DNA of 64,000 bases from Scedosporium boydii (taxonomy: Eukaryota; Ascomycota; Sordariomycetes; Microascales; Microascaceae). The notes beneath the pieces were generated by a model. The model searched no databases and had not been told where the DNA came from. It was given only the letters and a program-made list of their open reading frames with translations. Below, one piece after another: positions 25,701 through 38,546 of the stretch (positions are counted from its first letter, which is position 1; the number at the start of each line of letters is the position of its first letter). The stretch covers positions 145,596-209,595 of the forward strand of contig NJFT01000050.1 of NCBI GenBank assembly GCA_002221725.1, given 5' to 3'. The position numbers were made by a program, and so were the translations under genes.

Positions 25701-28700
25701 AAGTCACTCCAGGCACCGTCGCATCAGAAGGGCCGGGTCAATTGGTGGCTACTTGCGGTACCTGGCGGTGCCGACGCCCACTGCGGGAAGGAGCAAAAAA
25801 TAGTGGTGTGGTTAGTGTACGAGCAGCGCAGCTCGGTGCGCCTTTAGTGGAGAGCCTCTCCCCTGGTCGCCCCTGGTCTGGTGCAACACAACAGGACTGC
25901 ACTGACCCTGAGTTCCCTCGCGAAGGAAGGATCGAAATCTCACGTTGGAAATTAAGCTACACCCATCTTTCCGACTTTCTGCTTGGACAAAGTACGCACA
26001 TACGCATAACACCATCGCCTGGTCATTGCTCCCCGCCCCGATTCCCCAAATCGACAGATGATTGTTCTCGGTTAACGGCTCCGGACAATGAGCAATGACC
26101 ACGAAAAGGGGAAGGGGAAAAAAAAAAAGGGAGCATCAATTGATCGTGCAGATGGTGTATCACAGCCTCGAAAGGCTCGGCTCGGGGGAGGCTCCACCTA
26201 CCATAAAAAGCAACAAAATTCAACGGGGGTGGCTGGTGTCAATTTTATTTTCCTATGCCCCCTGCCGACAGGGAAGTTTTCTCCACCGCGGACATCGACG
26301 GCGAAAGCGGAACGAAAATTAGGCAAGAAAAAAGAAAGGAAAAAACACAAATCTTTTGAGACTCCATTGAGGTATCAGGCATCAATCAATCAATGGCTGA
26401 CACATTCTCCAGTGTAAGACTGTCTAAGGCCGACTTTCATCCTTCTTATTCCCAGACATACACTACAATTGTACCGACGAAGCTGGGCTGGTTCGGCTCC
26501 ATCTTGATCCGAACTTTCGTCCTGGATGAACAGGGCAATCAGAACGAATGCGATTACTTCGTACTTCGTACTTTCTCCCCCTTTTTAGCTCATTGGCAGA
26601 AAAATTGTTCCGAAAGAAACAGATTCCATTCTTGGAAACAAGAACCCCCCCGTCTAAGAGCCGCGGACCACAGCCTAGCTTCCACCGTTCTTGCCCTATC
26701 CTTATGGGGAGCTAGACCGGGGGGGTAAAAGAGCTTTGCCAGGATCTCAGTGGCAAACAACGAGGAAAGGGGATGGAAAGCGAGCTGAACTAGGGGGGAC
26801 TTTTAGTGCACTGCTAAACTAGTTTAGTCTAGCGTGTGCACAAGGCGAGAAGCGCTGAAGGTGGCTAGATCGAGAAAGAAAAACGACGATCCCCTTCCCC
26901 TGTCAACATGGATCCGGCCCCTTCCTACTGGGATTTCGAAGTGAACCGGTACTGGAGAACTCTTCCTCCTAAGTTTACCAACTAGGAAGTACTCGGTATG
27001 GAGCAAACCAGCACCAGTGCTGCCTTCGGGGAAGAGGATTTCCAATACTTCGTACAAAGGTACATGCCTTTTCCAATTCAATGTTGTTGCCTCGTTGTAC
27101 CCACATTAGCGCGTGTCGTGTAAGTGTTCCACCATGCCTCGTGTTCGCCCTGGTGGAAACACGTCACTGCCGAGCTTTTTGCGATGGAGCTGGCCCCATC
27201 GCCCGACAGCACGGCTCTTTTTCTTCTTTAACCTGAGACAAGCGGATTTAAGCCTCAAGAAGAAGGAAAAAGAAGAAAAGTGGAAACAGGCGGAAGCAGA
27301 GAAAGCGTATACTACTCTGTCCGCATACAAAGTACGGGGGGGATCCTAGACATTTTGGCAAACACGAGAGACCTCAAACGTCGATGTCATACCCAAGGGA
27401 CTAAGGCTCGATGGGGATAAGACCCAGAAATGATCGTCGCTGACAAGCGAGAAGCATCAAAATAGAATTTGGAAGTAGCATTCAGCGGGGACCAGGGGGC
27501 TGGCTGGGCGGTGGGCTGGCCATAAAACGAAACGCAGAAATGAGGTCGCCATGGTTCTCGCGTCGGAGCCTGGGCTGGAGAAAGGAAAAGAGGGCCTCAT
27601 TCTTCGGGCATTCGGAAAGAGGTGCAAGACAGACGAAGGCAGAGGACAAAAGAAAACGATGGATGTTGTTGTGTTATTCAAATGAGTCCCTCATTTTCCA
27701 GAGCTTATAATTACCACTCACACGAGACATTTCTCTTTCCCTGATCCGCTTCATGCTCGTCCGTTTCTTTTCCCCCCGGTCATGCGGTTACCGAAGGCTG
27801 CTTGACCATGGAAGTGCGCCACCGGCTTCATTGAAAGCGAGGATAAAAAGGAAAGGCCAGGCCCTCTTCGAAGTAGTAGACCTGCAGTTCAGCACAACGC
27901 CTCTGGGGTCCGGAAATTACGCCCATGTCGATGTTGATGATGTGATTGTGGAGCGCAGGCTGTCCGGATTTGCGCTGGCCCTCTCGCTTCGGACTCACTC
28001 TGCGTTTCTCATTGCTTTGTTTTTGTAGGAGATTTGGGGGAGGCGCGGTCAAGGCGGTCCTTTTTTTGTCACGATGATGGGACCCCCCGCCAAGTTTATG
28101 CAGGTTTTCTTTAAAGTCTTATACGATGTAGCTGAAACTTGCAGAGGGAAAGAAGAGGCTGCAGCGTGGAAAGTGGCGCAGGATCTCCACGGATGGGGCT
28201 TTCCCCCCCCCGCCTCCAATCCCCGACGCCTGACGATGAAAATAGCCATGACTCTTGTTATACAACGGCGGAGTATTAAGTCGCATTGGGATTAATGCAA
28301 GAGCAACATGTGCAAGGCGACCGCACAAGGTGTTAATTGCAACTTCACTACATAAAGCCGCAGGTGTCGAAAAGATGGCGGAAGCGTCTCGCTTCAAAGC
28401 ATCACAGCCCTAGCGCAACAGTAACATCACCCTCCGGGCCGGTCACTCTTCCTCCAGAAAATCGTGCCTCATCCGACGTCGATCATAGGTTGGGTCGGGA
28501 CGATGGGGACCGGTGAACTGAGGACAACAAGCCACAGCACTTTAAGCAGCTTTGCGGTTCCGGGATGCGGTCAACGTCGCTTCTGGCCTGGTCCCAATGC
28601 AATAACTGGACCTATATACGACAAGTAGCATTGAACGCTTGTTTTTGCGCCTGCTGCAGCGCCAGCAAGACCCATGGATTCCCTTTCTGTGTCTGGGTGG

Positions 28701-31700
28701 CCCGGCCGTTTAAGGCGTTATCTGATGGCGCTCTTTAACCCATGGCATTCTAACTTCCACGATGCAACCATACCTCATCTCTTTCCCCTCTCTGTCATTC
28801 TCTTTCCGGACGAGAAATCTTGGAGAGGCTTAATTAAGATTTTCGCTAGTGAAAAAAACTATCTACAGGGGATGGAGAGAGGCTGGAAATATCATGACCA
28901 GACTCTTACGAAAAGTATTGACACAACCGTCATTGGTGTGATTGGTGTGATACCGGTTACCGCATGAGAAATATTGATGATGTTTACCGAGAAAAGAGAG
29001 GAGAAACCTTGCAGAGACCGGTTGAAAAGTGGCGTCGAAGTCGTATTATTCTCGATTGAGCTGTACGTCGTATTGTTTGTATCAACCAGTCGTGTTTCTG
29101 ACAATTGTCACTCTTGCTCTGCCCAGAGTCTTTGAACAAGGGAAAGAATGAGGGAAACCCGGCACTACTGCAAGCCCAGATGCTCGATGCTCTCAAGGCG
29201 TGTAAGTTGCTACGGGGAGCTGAGTTTTTCCAGGTTTTTCTTTAGCCTCCTCTCTCCTTGGGGTCCTTTTGTAAGAAGATTATTATTATATCGGTGTCCA
29301 GGTGAGGTTCAGCTCGGCATTATCCCAAGAGGCTTGCTGGAAAACCTCGTAATTAGATCCATTGATCAATATTCAATATATTAATGCGGTATTGCCAGCG
29401 CATCCGTCCGCTTCGTCCCGAGGCTTTTTTTTTTTTTTATAGTATCCCAACCCGGAAAGTGGAAGAAGCGGAAAAAGCGTCCGTCAGCTGGAAGCTACGG
29501 CAGCAGCAGATGGGTCCCCGTCATCCTCTAATGTACGAGAGCAACGCCCAGAGACGAACATGGAAGCTGGCATTTGTCATTGAAAGCTGGGCAAGTCTGA
29601 CAAGAGTGGGTCAGGCCCAACTCCGGAGCGGGCCTGAGGCGACTTCCTTCACGTCTGGCCTGGTTTCTACGAATGGAAAGATGAAAAGGAAACACTTACA
29701 AAACTGCCTTTTTCTCTTTTCTTCGTTAGCGCGGCCTAAGCCCCCCCGCCCACGTTTTTTTTTTCCCTTCCTTGAACGTTGAACTTCCTCGTGTCCGGAG
29801 CTCTCGGTCAGCTCCGCATTACCTGCCTTGAAACAGGGAAAACGAAAGGGTATTAACCCAAAACGAAACCCCCATGTTTGGGTATCGACAAGACAAGGGA
29901 ACAAGGGAGGGGGATGATCAGACTTTCGTGCCAACTTTTCACCCATTTGACGTCTTCGTGTCTCTCTGCTCCCGCACCCTGGCAGCCTTGCGTGCGAAGC
30001 GCGAGATATTGGGACATTTCCAGATGACAGGTCGCCACTGCTCTCCGATTTTCGATATTCTTTCCCGACTTGGGGTTGGAGTTTACTTGTATGATTTTCT
30101 GTGGGGGTTTTTTGTCAATAGCGTATAAAGCTTGTACATGGCGTACATGCAACCTGACGTATCGAATAAACGTCCGTCGATGCTTCTCTCGTGCATGCTC
30201 GTAAACCTTGGACGCCTGGGCCCGGACATGACACAGGGAACTGGGCTGGAGAGAGAAACATTGAACGTACGAGACTATGAGGGGCCGCAAGTGAGATTGG
30301 GGCCACAGCTCTGTTACATCTGATGAGGCCTTGACCTTGCTGATGGGGAAATCCAGATCCATATTGTAATTGCTTGACTTCTTCTTTTTCATGATTGTAT
30401 GAGGTATCTTGTCGATGTTGTCATGACTTGGCAAAGTGACTGATTCATGACAGCCCGGGGGGGGGGGAGGTACCGGTCTTTTGCAGATCTTCCTTTTCTC
30501 TTAAATTTTTTATTTTTATTTTTTATGATTTTATTTTTATTTTATTTTCTTCTCGGGCTTTTATGTTGGCGAAGTCCGGCAAATTCAACATATATCCACC
30601 CAATCGATCCTTTATGCATGGCATAAACAGGATGATGAGGGCAGGATCTGATGGATTGATATCCAATTCTCCATCCTCCTTTGCTCTGCCAGGAGGCGTA
30701 ATACTTCCGTAGTAATAAATATAGTACAGATCAATCCTTTAGTTCAGATCCCGCCCCAGTTTTTGTTTCTCTTTTTCCAAGAACATCCAAAGCCAAGGAA
30801 ATATTTCCCAGGAACCCAGGGACCCAGGGGCCAGACCCAGTTTGTTAGTGTCGTCTCATGTCTCACGTCTCATGTCTCCAGTGGATTTGTACTTGTAAGA
30901 AAAAATAAGCCTTGTCAAGTCGAAGATCGAAATCTTGGCCCCATTGATACATGGACCTTGAGACCACTACTTGTACGTTCCCTCCCCCCAGTTTCTGGCC
31001 CCCGAAGGCTCCGGTGGCTCCTTGGAAGTGAAAGAGTGTTTGCAAAAGCAGCCCGATGCCAAGGTGTTTTTGGTTTGGCTTTCTACTTGTATTCCCCCCT
31101 TAAAAGTTGGAGACCTGGATCTCACTTGCCATTGACGCGTTCTTTCCTTTCCTCTCTTCTCTCTTTGCTCTTGGACCTTTCTCTATCTTATCTATCGAAT
31201 CCGGTCTATCGTTCCCGGATCTTTTTCTTTGTTCTTTTTTGGAGTACATTTTTGTTTCTTCTTGCTTGCTTCTTTGAGATATCCCGTCGTCGTTGGTTAT
31301 ACCTTGTCGTTCTCGGTGTCTTCAATCTTTCTTCCGAGCCACACCGAACATCGAATCTCTATCTTCAATCGACACTAAGGCCCGATCACTACCACCACCA
31401 CCACCTTCGGCCTTCACTCTTTGCTTCCAACTCCCGAAGTGGCTCACCGTCTTCCGAAAACAGAGCCTCACACCCCAATCCATCGCTGCCGTCCGTTCCG
31501 GTTGCCCGTTTTCGAAATTCTTCGAACCAACGAGATTATGCTTATTTCCCTTCCAATATTAGAACCTTGAACAATTTGGTTCCTTCCGCCCAAAACCGGC
31601 CCAGGGAAATATCACCAAAAGAGTGACGCCTACAGCTCCCAGAACCAATAAATCCCCCAAAACGGTTTAAATCACCAACCTTAAACCAGGGGGTGTGCGA

Positions 31701-31937
31701 AGCTCTCAAAAAGCGTGCTGTCACTTTGCCCCAGCGCGCTAATTCCGACGTTGCATTTCCTACGGTATACGAAGTCGAGCTGGGAAACCCGAACCATTGG
31801 AAATCAAACCAATTCGACCCGATTCGAAGTACCTCTGGTTCCTGGTTCCTTGGTTCCAGCTTTCCCTGCCAAGTCATACTTACACCGCACAACGGTTGGG
31901 AGGGTACTTACCCCCTCTTTCCCCCCGCCCACACACA
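22738..31937. other. 9.2-kb spacer between uge3 and sph3
   Basis: No gene is recognised. The first few hundred bases are T-rich and likely hold the uge3 3' untranslated region. One perfect GTACTTCGTAC copy lies at 26561-26571, and partial copies lie at 23663-23672 and 27046-27055. A G-run lies near 30455-30467 and AT-rich sequence at about 30500-30545. From about 31130 the plus strand becomes CT-rich before sph3. A 287-codon frame at 30763-31626 is judged to be open by chance within this leader. Confidence 0.55.
26554..26571. promoter_or_regulatory. Overlapping GTACTTCGTAC motifs
   Basis: TTACTTCGTAC overlaps a perfect GTACTTCGTAC at 26561-26571. It is the only perfect copy between uge3 and sph3. 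The role is unknown. Confidence 0.3.
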
Positions 31938-33164
31938 ATGTCCTCCAAAAGAAGCAAGAGACTATCAATCCTAGTCTCCAGACTCATGCACCGCCCTCGC
32001 AAACACATCGTCGCCGAGTCAGTATCATCGTCCTCACGACCGGCAACATCAGCCTCATCCCCAACCGATACCACCACCACCCCTGTCAATAACACTACCA
32101 CCACGACACCAAGCACACCACCCGTTATCCCGGCCCTACAGCTAGGAGAGACAACGGCGTCACCAGAAGGATCGAGCCTAAACCTGCCCCTAATCTTATC
32201 CTCCACCCCTACCCCGTCAACTAGCACGCCTAGTTCCAGTGGCACCTCCAAATCGGACCCTGTGCTAGCCATGCCCTCCTCAGGTGCCTCCACGCCTCCC
32301 ACGACCATCCACAGCTCCCATTCCTCCCTCCCCAGCACGCCGCGCCGGCGCGCCTCCCCCGTTCCAGACCAATCGCCCACCAGCCCCTTCATCTGCATCC
32401 CCCTCTACATCTACCCGAACCCTCAGGCCTGGGAGCCCCTGGTCGAGGCGGCACTAGCACACCCGACCTCGTACTTCCACGCCGTGGTGAACCCCAGTAA
32501 CGGGCCGGGGACCACACCGCTGCCGGATGAGAACTACGTCGATGCCCTACGGCGTCTCTCGGCGCTGCCTAATGTGACTATCCTCGGCTACGTCCACGTC
32601 ACGTATGGTAAGCGGCCGGTCACCGATGTCGAGAATGATATCGGTGAGTACGCTGCCTGGAGCACGCGGGACACTTTCAAGGCTAGCGACGACTACTATG
32701 AGGAGTCGGCGCGCATCAGGATAGACGGCATCTTCTTCGACGAGACGCCCTCCGATCCGGAGATGCTGCCCTACATGTCCCGCGTGTCCCGGTGCGCCAA
32801 GCGTCTTTTACGCGGTGCCAAGAGCGGAGCCAACGGTCTCGTCATGCTCAACCCCGGCGTCGTGGTGGCGCCGGCATACTACGACATGGCGGACTACGTC
32901 GTGGCGTTCGAGCAGGCCCACGAGCACTGGAATGCCACCAGGGATGAGTTCCTAGAGGGCCTGGGCGGGCGGTCGAGGAGGCAGAAGACGGTCGTCATGG
33001 TGCATACGTGTCCTGAGGAGCAGACCAAGGTCGAGGGGCTTGTTGGCGAGGTGAGGAAGGCGGGGATTTGTGGGCAGTTCCTTACTGAGCAGGTTAACGG
33101 CGGGTATTCGCAGTGGCCTTGCTGGTGGAGCCAATATGTTGATTCCGTCTTTTTGTATCAGTAG
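31938..33164 (+). CDS. sph3: Spherulin-4-like glycoside hydrolase (GH135)
   Basis: A single exon encodes 408 residues from the first in-frame ATG at 31938, which has A at -3. The frame stays open upstream to a TTG near 31797 but has no earlier ATG. Residues about 20-150 are rich in Ser, Thr and Pro. The hydrolase domain runs from about 151 to the C-terminus. Expected GH135 active-site residues are visible: Asp268 in FFDET, Asn305 in MLNPG and Glu325 in AFEQ. These correspond to the Asp/Asn/Glu trio described for Aspergillus Sph3. The family cleaves GalNAc-rich GAG and is required for GAG production in A. fumigatus. No clear signal peptide or membrane anchor is seen at this start, so a short upstream exon is possible. 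The gene converges with ega3, whose stop lies 0.7 kb away. Confidence 0.88.
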   Translation: MSSKRSKRLSILVSRLMHRPRKHIVAESVSSSSRPATSASSPTDTTTTPVNNTTTTTPSTPPVIPALQLGETTASPEGSSLNLPLILSSTPTPSTSTPSSSGTSKSDPVLAMPSSGASTPPTTIHSSHSSLPSTPRRRASPVPDQSPTSPFICIPLYIYPNPQAWEPLVEAALAHPTSYFHAVVNPSNGPGTTPLPDENYVDALRRLSALPNVTILGYVHVTYGKRPVTDVENDIGEYAAWSTRDTFKASDDYYEESARIRIDGIFFDETPSDPEMLPYMSRVSRCAKRLLRGAKSGANGLVMLNPGVVVAPAYYDMADYVVAFEQAHEHWNATRDEFLEGLGGRSRRQKTVVMVHTCPEEQTKVEGLVGEVRKAGICGQFLTEQVNGGYSQWPCWWSQYVDSVFLYQ

Positions 33165-33885
33165 AGGGGAAAGAGAAGACGGAATGGGATTTAATGGTGA
33201 GAAAGGCTTGGCTCTAGTGTAACCTGGGCCAAGAGAAAGTTTATCTGGGCATCATTTCAGAGGCGTGAGTCCATCGACAAAGCCAAGGTCTGGGCAGTGG
33301 GCTCTTGGGAACCCTCGGGAACAAGGGGGTGGTGTGCATTGAAGAAAAAAAGAAAGGAAAAAGAACAAAAAAAGATTCGAAAAAAGGCTTGGTATCGTGA
33401 AGCCAAGACGTTGGTTTGGGAATTTAATGTATCATGGGCATTCTATATATATCATCAGACAGGCATCTTTTTCTTTGCATGGTTTAAACAAGGCTTGGGC
33501 ATCATCAATCATTTACTTGGCGGATCCGGCATTCTGGTACTTGATTTGCGACCAAGACAACAATAAGACTAGCCGCGAAGTAGTGTACAGAAGTGTACAG
33601 AATTACACTGCAAATACAAAACGAAATATTCGTGGCAAATGGGATATCAATTGATCTAAATTAACGTAATAAGATGACCAAAAAGGAGTGAAGAAAAAGC
33701 ACGAGGGGAATAAAAAAAAGGGGGAATAAAACAATAAAAATTACAAGTGCCCTCCCCCCATGAGAATTAGCGAGAGAGAAATGCCCCATGCTCTGTCTGC
33801 TGTATGATGGTCTAACACAATTTGCGAAAGAAAAACAAGCCCATATAAAAAAGTAAGAAAAAAAAATTAAAAGAGTGTAATCCTT
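33165..33885. other. Convergent 3' spacer of sph3 and ega3
   Basis: These 0.7 kb between two converging stop codons contain A-rich runs at about 33340-33385 and 33840-33875. No gene is seen. It likely holds both polyadenylation regions. Confidence 0.5.
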
Positions 33886-34983
33886 CTACGCATCCTGAAT
33901 CGACGTCGTAAATGTCTTCCCGTCACAATACTCCACCCACCCATCAAGATTCATATTCTTCAACACGGTGCTAAACTCCCCAGCGCCCTGGCTCGCGCAC
34001 CTCCTCTTCGACTCGTCGGCGAGGCTTGTGCCCTTGGGGAGCTCCTCCTTGGGATACTCGATGCGGAAGACGGGCTTCTTGGCCGTGATGAACTTTTCAA
34101 AGGTGCCGCACTCGTCGAACTGGCCGCACTGCTCGTTGACGGAGAAGTCGACGTAGGGGAGGGCCTGTTCGATGATGTCGCCGGCGTTCTTGAGGCCTAC
34201 GGCCATTTTGTACTTGGCGGCCTCGAGGGAGAGGAATTTCATGAAGTCGACAGAGTCTTTGGCGGTGAGGTCGAGGCCGTTGTCGTTTTGCTTCGGTGGG
34301 GGAGTTAGTTCGTTGCCTCAAAGATAGAAAGAAAAAAAAAGAGTGATGCTGGAATTGAGAAGGGTTGGGTTCTTTCCACTTACGTATCCGTCGACATTGT
34401 CGGGGTCGATAGCATCGCAGCCCTTGTCGGCAGCAATCTTGATCCTCGCCGCCATGATAGAACGAACGTTCGCACTCGAAAGCTTCAACCACTTCTCGCC
34501 AGGCCACCCATCAAGCTCCTTGCCAAGATCATCCGGTTGGAACTTATCCTTATCAGACCTCCAGTCCTCGTAGGAACCGGCACTGAAGTAGCAAATAACC
34601 TTCTTCCCCTTCTTCTGCAGCTCGGAAAAGTTCTCGGCATCGTTGTTGAACAAATCCAAATCGTACACGGCCACGTCGGGCGTCAGCTCCTTCGTCAGGT
34701 CGATAGGGTGGAGGAGGATGATCTGCCACGAGTCGCCCACGGCGGGCGTCCACTTCAACGTGCGGTTGACTCCCGTGTCGGGCGGGCCGAGGTCCTCGTT
34801 GCCGCTGTCGTCGCCATCGTCGCCTTTACGGAGGCCTAGGCCGAGACCGAGACCGAGGGCTAGACCGATCACGACGATCACTCCGGCGATTATGAAGGCG
34901 AGGCGGCGCCAGCGGGTGGGGTTGGCGACGCGGAGTTGGTCGCCCTTGCCTACGGAGTCGGAGTTGTAGTTTAGTTGAGACAT
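33886..34983 (-). CDS. ega3: Endo-alpha-1,4-galactosaminidase (GH114), membrane anchored
   Basis: Two exons, 34983-34384 and 34290-33886, are separated by a 93-base intron (GTAAGT..AAG) at phase 0 and encode 334 residues. The start at 34983 is the first true ATG of the frame and gives a short basic cytosolic tail (RWRR). It is followed by one hydrophobic Gly/Leu-rich segment (about residues 28-52), typical of a type II anchor. The GH114 domain follows, with KWTP, ICYFSAGSYEDWR and IDPDNVDGY. Asp195 (in DPDN) and Glu253 (in VNEQC) are spaced like the catalytic pair reported for A. fumigatus Ega3. The enzyme cuts deacetylated GalN-GalN linkages in GAG. It is convergent with sph3 and divergent from agd3. 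Confidence 0.92.
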
Positions 34984-36515
34984 GGTCGGCGATTTATGTG
35001 TAGTGTGTAGCTGTCTCGTTCGAAAAAGAGAGGGTGGTTCGGGGTGGTGTCGGCGGGTGGGAGAGGCCGACCTCGCGCGAAACAATTAAGCTTCACTGAG
35101 AGGGCGTCGTGGGATCGGTTTAATTTTTCGGAGGCGGTCGATCAATGACGTGGGAATTGGGTGCGTGCCCTTTTTTTTGCTTGTCGGAGATCCCCTGGTA
35201 GGGAGTGTTCCTTGTTCCCAGTCGAATTGGGGAGGTCTTGGCTGACAAGGCTCGAGTTGATCGTCGGAGAGCTGAGAGAAAGGTAAAAAGAGAAAGAACA
35301 AAAGAGGGATGCGAACGAGGGTCCGAAATGGATATATTTATTCCCTCTAGAAAAATGGAGTCGTCGGCCAAAAACAGAATATCAAACGAACGTCTGCAAA
35401 ACCACCAACAATTAAAAAAAGAAAAGATCGTCAGAATACAGTCAAAGAGGGCCAGGAACTTTTTGCTCTTTTACTCCACAGACGCGTGGCAGTGGTGGTT
35501 GCTCTTGAGCCACGATGCAGGACAAGGGAGAGAAAAAAAGGACCAAAGAACAGAAAGGCCGAGTCGGAATGCGGAGAATTGGTGGGCTTGGAAAAGGGCC
35601 GCTGAGAGGGCTGTTAGATTGAGGCTGTCGTCAGCGCGGGCTTGGGAAACGTTGGACCACCCCGGGTGAGGCGGAGCTTTCTGCGTGCGTGCAATGAACA
35701 TGAACTGCAATTGTCTGGGCGCTGGAAAGGCCGGGATGGCGCCAAGAAACGGATCTGATGAGAACGGGTTGGTTGGTCGCTGTTGGACAGGACTGAGAGG
35801 TTTTAGGCGCTGCTTTAGAGGGAGGCAACCACTGATTCAGGTGTGGGAAATGGGGTTCTGTGGACTGCTGGTCGAATCGTCAAGGCACCTGACAGGACCT
35901 GTGCTCGATTGGCTGCGCCGTTTCTGGTAAGTTTACTACCAGCCCTACAAGTCCATGTCTACGAGGGATTTGGCTCGACTTGGAGGTACCAAGTTGGAAC
36001 TCAAGAGGGCAGCAAAAAAGGTGATGTGGTATTCTAGGCGGCAGTTCAGGGATGTTGGACGGCCCTACGCCCTCGCAGAGTAGGATCGTCGTATTAGCTC
36101 GAATCGGGCGGGAAAGGCCTGTTGTTCTTCTTGCATTGAGTGAGGTGGAGACGGAATTGCGACTTTAATGCTAGTGTAGGTCGATAAAATGATAAAATGG
36201 ACATTGCATGGATGTTATGAGGAGTGTAAAGTTTGCTGATGTCTTTTCAATTCTTCGATGGGTCTAGCCTGGCCTAGATCAACCGAACCCCTTTACTGCC
36301 TCTGTCCACAGTCGGTTGTGACGAGGATGAGTGGATCTGCTGGTGCTATTTGCCCGCGGCCGTGTTAAGACATTGATCAATTGAAGATTATATCTCAATT
36401 GATCCGGGTGGAATGAGATTGAGACTACGAAATATTGTAGCCACAGCGGGGTTTATTCCCACCAGTCGGCTCCAGAGAAATTGTCAGAAAACCCAGGTCT
36501 TTTTACTGGTGGCAT

Positions 36516-36530
36516 GACAGAGAGACAGAC

Positions 36531-36562
<32 letters not shown>
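36516..36562. repeat. (GACA)n microsatellite
   Basis: GACA/GAGA units run for about 47 bases, ending in six clean GACA repeats. Confidence 0.9.
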
Positions 36563-38022
36563 GACCTGGCCAGGAGCGTTCATGCCCTCTTGTTGAACTT
36601 GGATGGCTTCGGATGAGAAGAGGTGGAAACCGAATGTTGCGGTGATGAATACGAAAATACAAGTGATATTGCGCACGTACTTCGCACGAGAGAATGAGAA
36701 AGTCGCCAGATTTGAAGAGCCTGGTTAATGTCGCGGTGTTGGGCTGCTCCAGTCAAGCGAAGTCGTACAGGCAGATGCGACCCCGGATTCGGGAACCGTA
36801 ACGCAGAATACGGAGCTGCGTTGTTCCCGACAACTGAAGAGTACCTTCATTGATCGAAGGAGTACATCGTGTACTTTAAGTACTTAGTGCTGACAAGGAC
36901 AAGGACAGGGCCTAATTTGAAGTTTAAACGTGGGTAGGACAGCGCATTCCGTATTCCCTTTGCTCCCTCCCCACTGTCTCAAGTACACTACACTAGGCGT
37001 GTCCGCGCTGCCCCTCTCTGTTGCTTTGTCTCTCGTATTCAGTGGAGCCCGAGCTGGAGTGGGACCCATCGAAGAAACAATAGAAAATGCAACGGAGAAA
37101 AAAAATGGGACGAAGTTCCCTCCTTGTACATCCATCCACACAGTCGCCAACAGCCGAACAAGGATCAAGGGTAAAGGACCCTAGCACGCACGTTCTTGGC
37201 CCTGTAGGCCCGCGCATACGCCGACAGATACGGCGGCCCTGTGAATGGAACATGACGTGCGCGGGCACAGTCTCTCGCACACAATAACACCAGTCGAATT
37301 GGGCCAGCAGCGCGAAATGTCGTTTCTCAGGCAGGAAAGGCCCCCCTGGTCCATTTCTCCTCCATTTCTCCCCCAATGCGACTAGTCCCCTTTCAGGGGG
37401 CGTAAGCACAGCGAACCATTTCGATGGGTCCCTAACCTTGCCTGAGCCAATGGTGTTTTTGGGCATACGCTGCCGAAATTGGCATGAGTATTGACGCCAT
37501 GGCATGGTCGATGCGTTGTTCCAGCATTCAGCATTACGAGGCACTGCAACTCTGCGCTCACAACGAGAGATATTCGCACGCCAATGGTCAGTGCTGGATG
37601 CTCCATGAGGTCTTCCGGAAAGGCGGAAGGTGAAAAATATCCAATATTTCATGTCGTGTACGCCGTATGGCGAAATTCTTCGCGAGGGGAACGGTGATGG
37701 GGTCAGCGTCAGTGCAGGATGCAGTCAATCATTCAATGCTGACATTGCATGTTATATTCGACTAGCATCATCACCGTGAAGATGGAGGATGTCATGATCT
37801 TCATTTCGATTACTTGGAATGGCGCTTTTCTCAAGATGTGACCTCTTTAACGTCGTCGGGGCGCATCGCGTAGTTTGCCAACACCCGAGACATTCGGGCG
37901 GTTAACAGAGAACGGTGACACTGATCGGCGAATTTCTTTTTTGACCTGAGGCTGTCTGTGTGTGTTCTTCATGTCGTGGGCGCCGAGACACACATCCACA
38001 CTCACTCACATAAACTTACAAT

Positions 38023-38042
38023 CACACACACACACACACACT
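38023..38042. repeat. (CA)n microsatellite
   Basis: Ten uninterrupted CA units. Confidence 0.85.
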
Positions 38043-38535
38043 CAAGACGGAACCCGGCATTGGAGAATTTGGCAGCTCAGTACCTCCTAGTGAGATTCGA
38101 TTTCAGGTGATGGTACCACCCGCCGTACGATTGAGTTTGGAGCACTACCAAGCTGCTCCTACCCTTGGAAATTGGGCGAATCATATGTCCCGAACGAGCA
38201 TAGCTTCAGGCCCCACACTTTTTGGGCTGTGCGGAAAGAAGAAGGAGTGGAAATACTTTGGCAGCACCAGCGGCGGCATAGCTCTTGCAATACTGTCCAG
38301 AAGTACACGTGGGGTGCAACGGGGTATTGTGGTGATTTCTACAAGGAGTGTACACAAGTACAAACTTTGTAAGCAAGAAAAAGGGTTGACAGCAGCACAG
38401 GAGAAGAGAAGAAACCAGGTCGTGGCTGCCCACAAAATTAAGATAGCATTGGTTGGCGCTAATGCGTCGTGCCTGAACCTGGCGCTGGAGTTCAACACCC
38501 TCTCCGATCGCCCCTTCCACCCCTTTTTGGGCGAG

Positions 38536-38546
38536 GTACGAAGTAC
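38536..38546. promoter_or_regulatory. GTACGAAGTAC motif
   Basis: A perfect copy 2.7 kb upstream of agd3. The regulatory role is inferred only from recurrence. Confidence 0.3.

Noticed and set aside
30763..31626. 287-codon plus-strand frame with a hydrophobic stretch, considered as a gene or as an upstream exon of sph3
   Set aside because: Composition follows a CT-rich leader, no domain is seen, and no splice junction was found that links it in frame to sph3.
36516..36562. Short regular repeats considered as a CRISPR-like array
   Set aside because: Simple GACA microsatellite without spacers, in a eukaryotic context.
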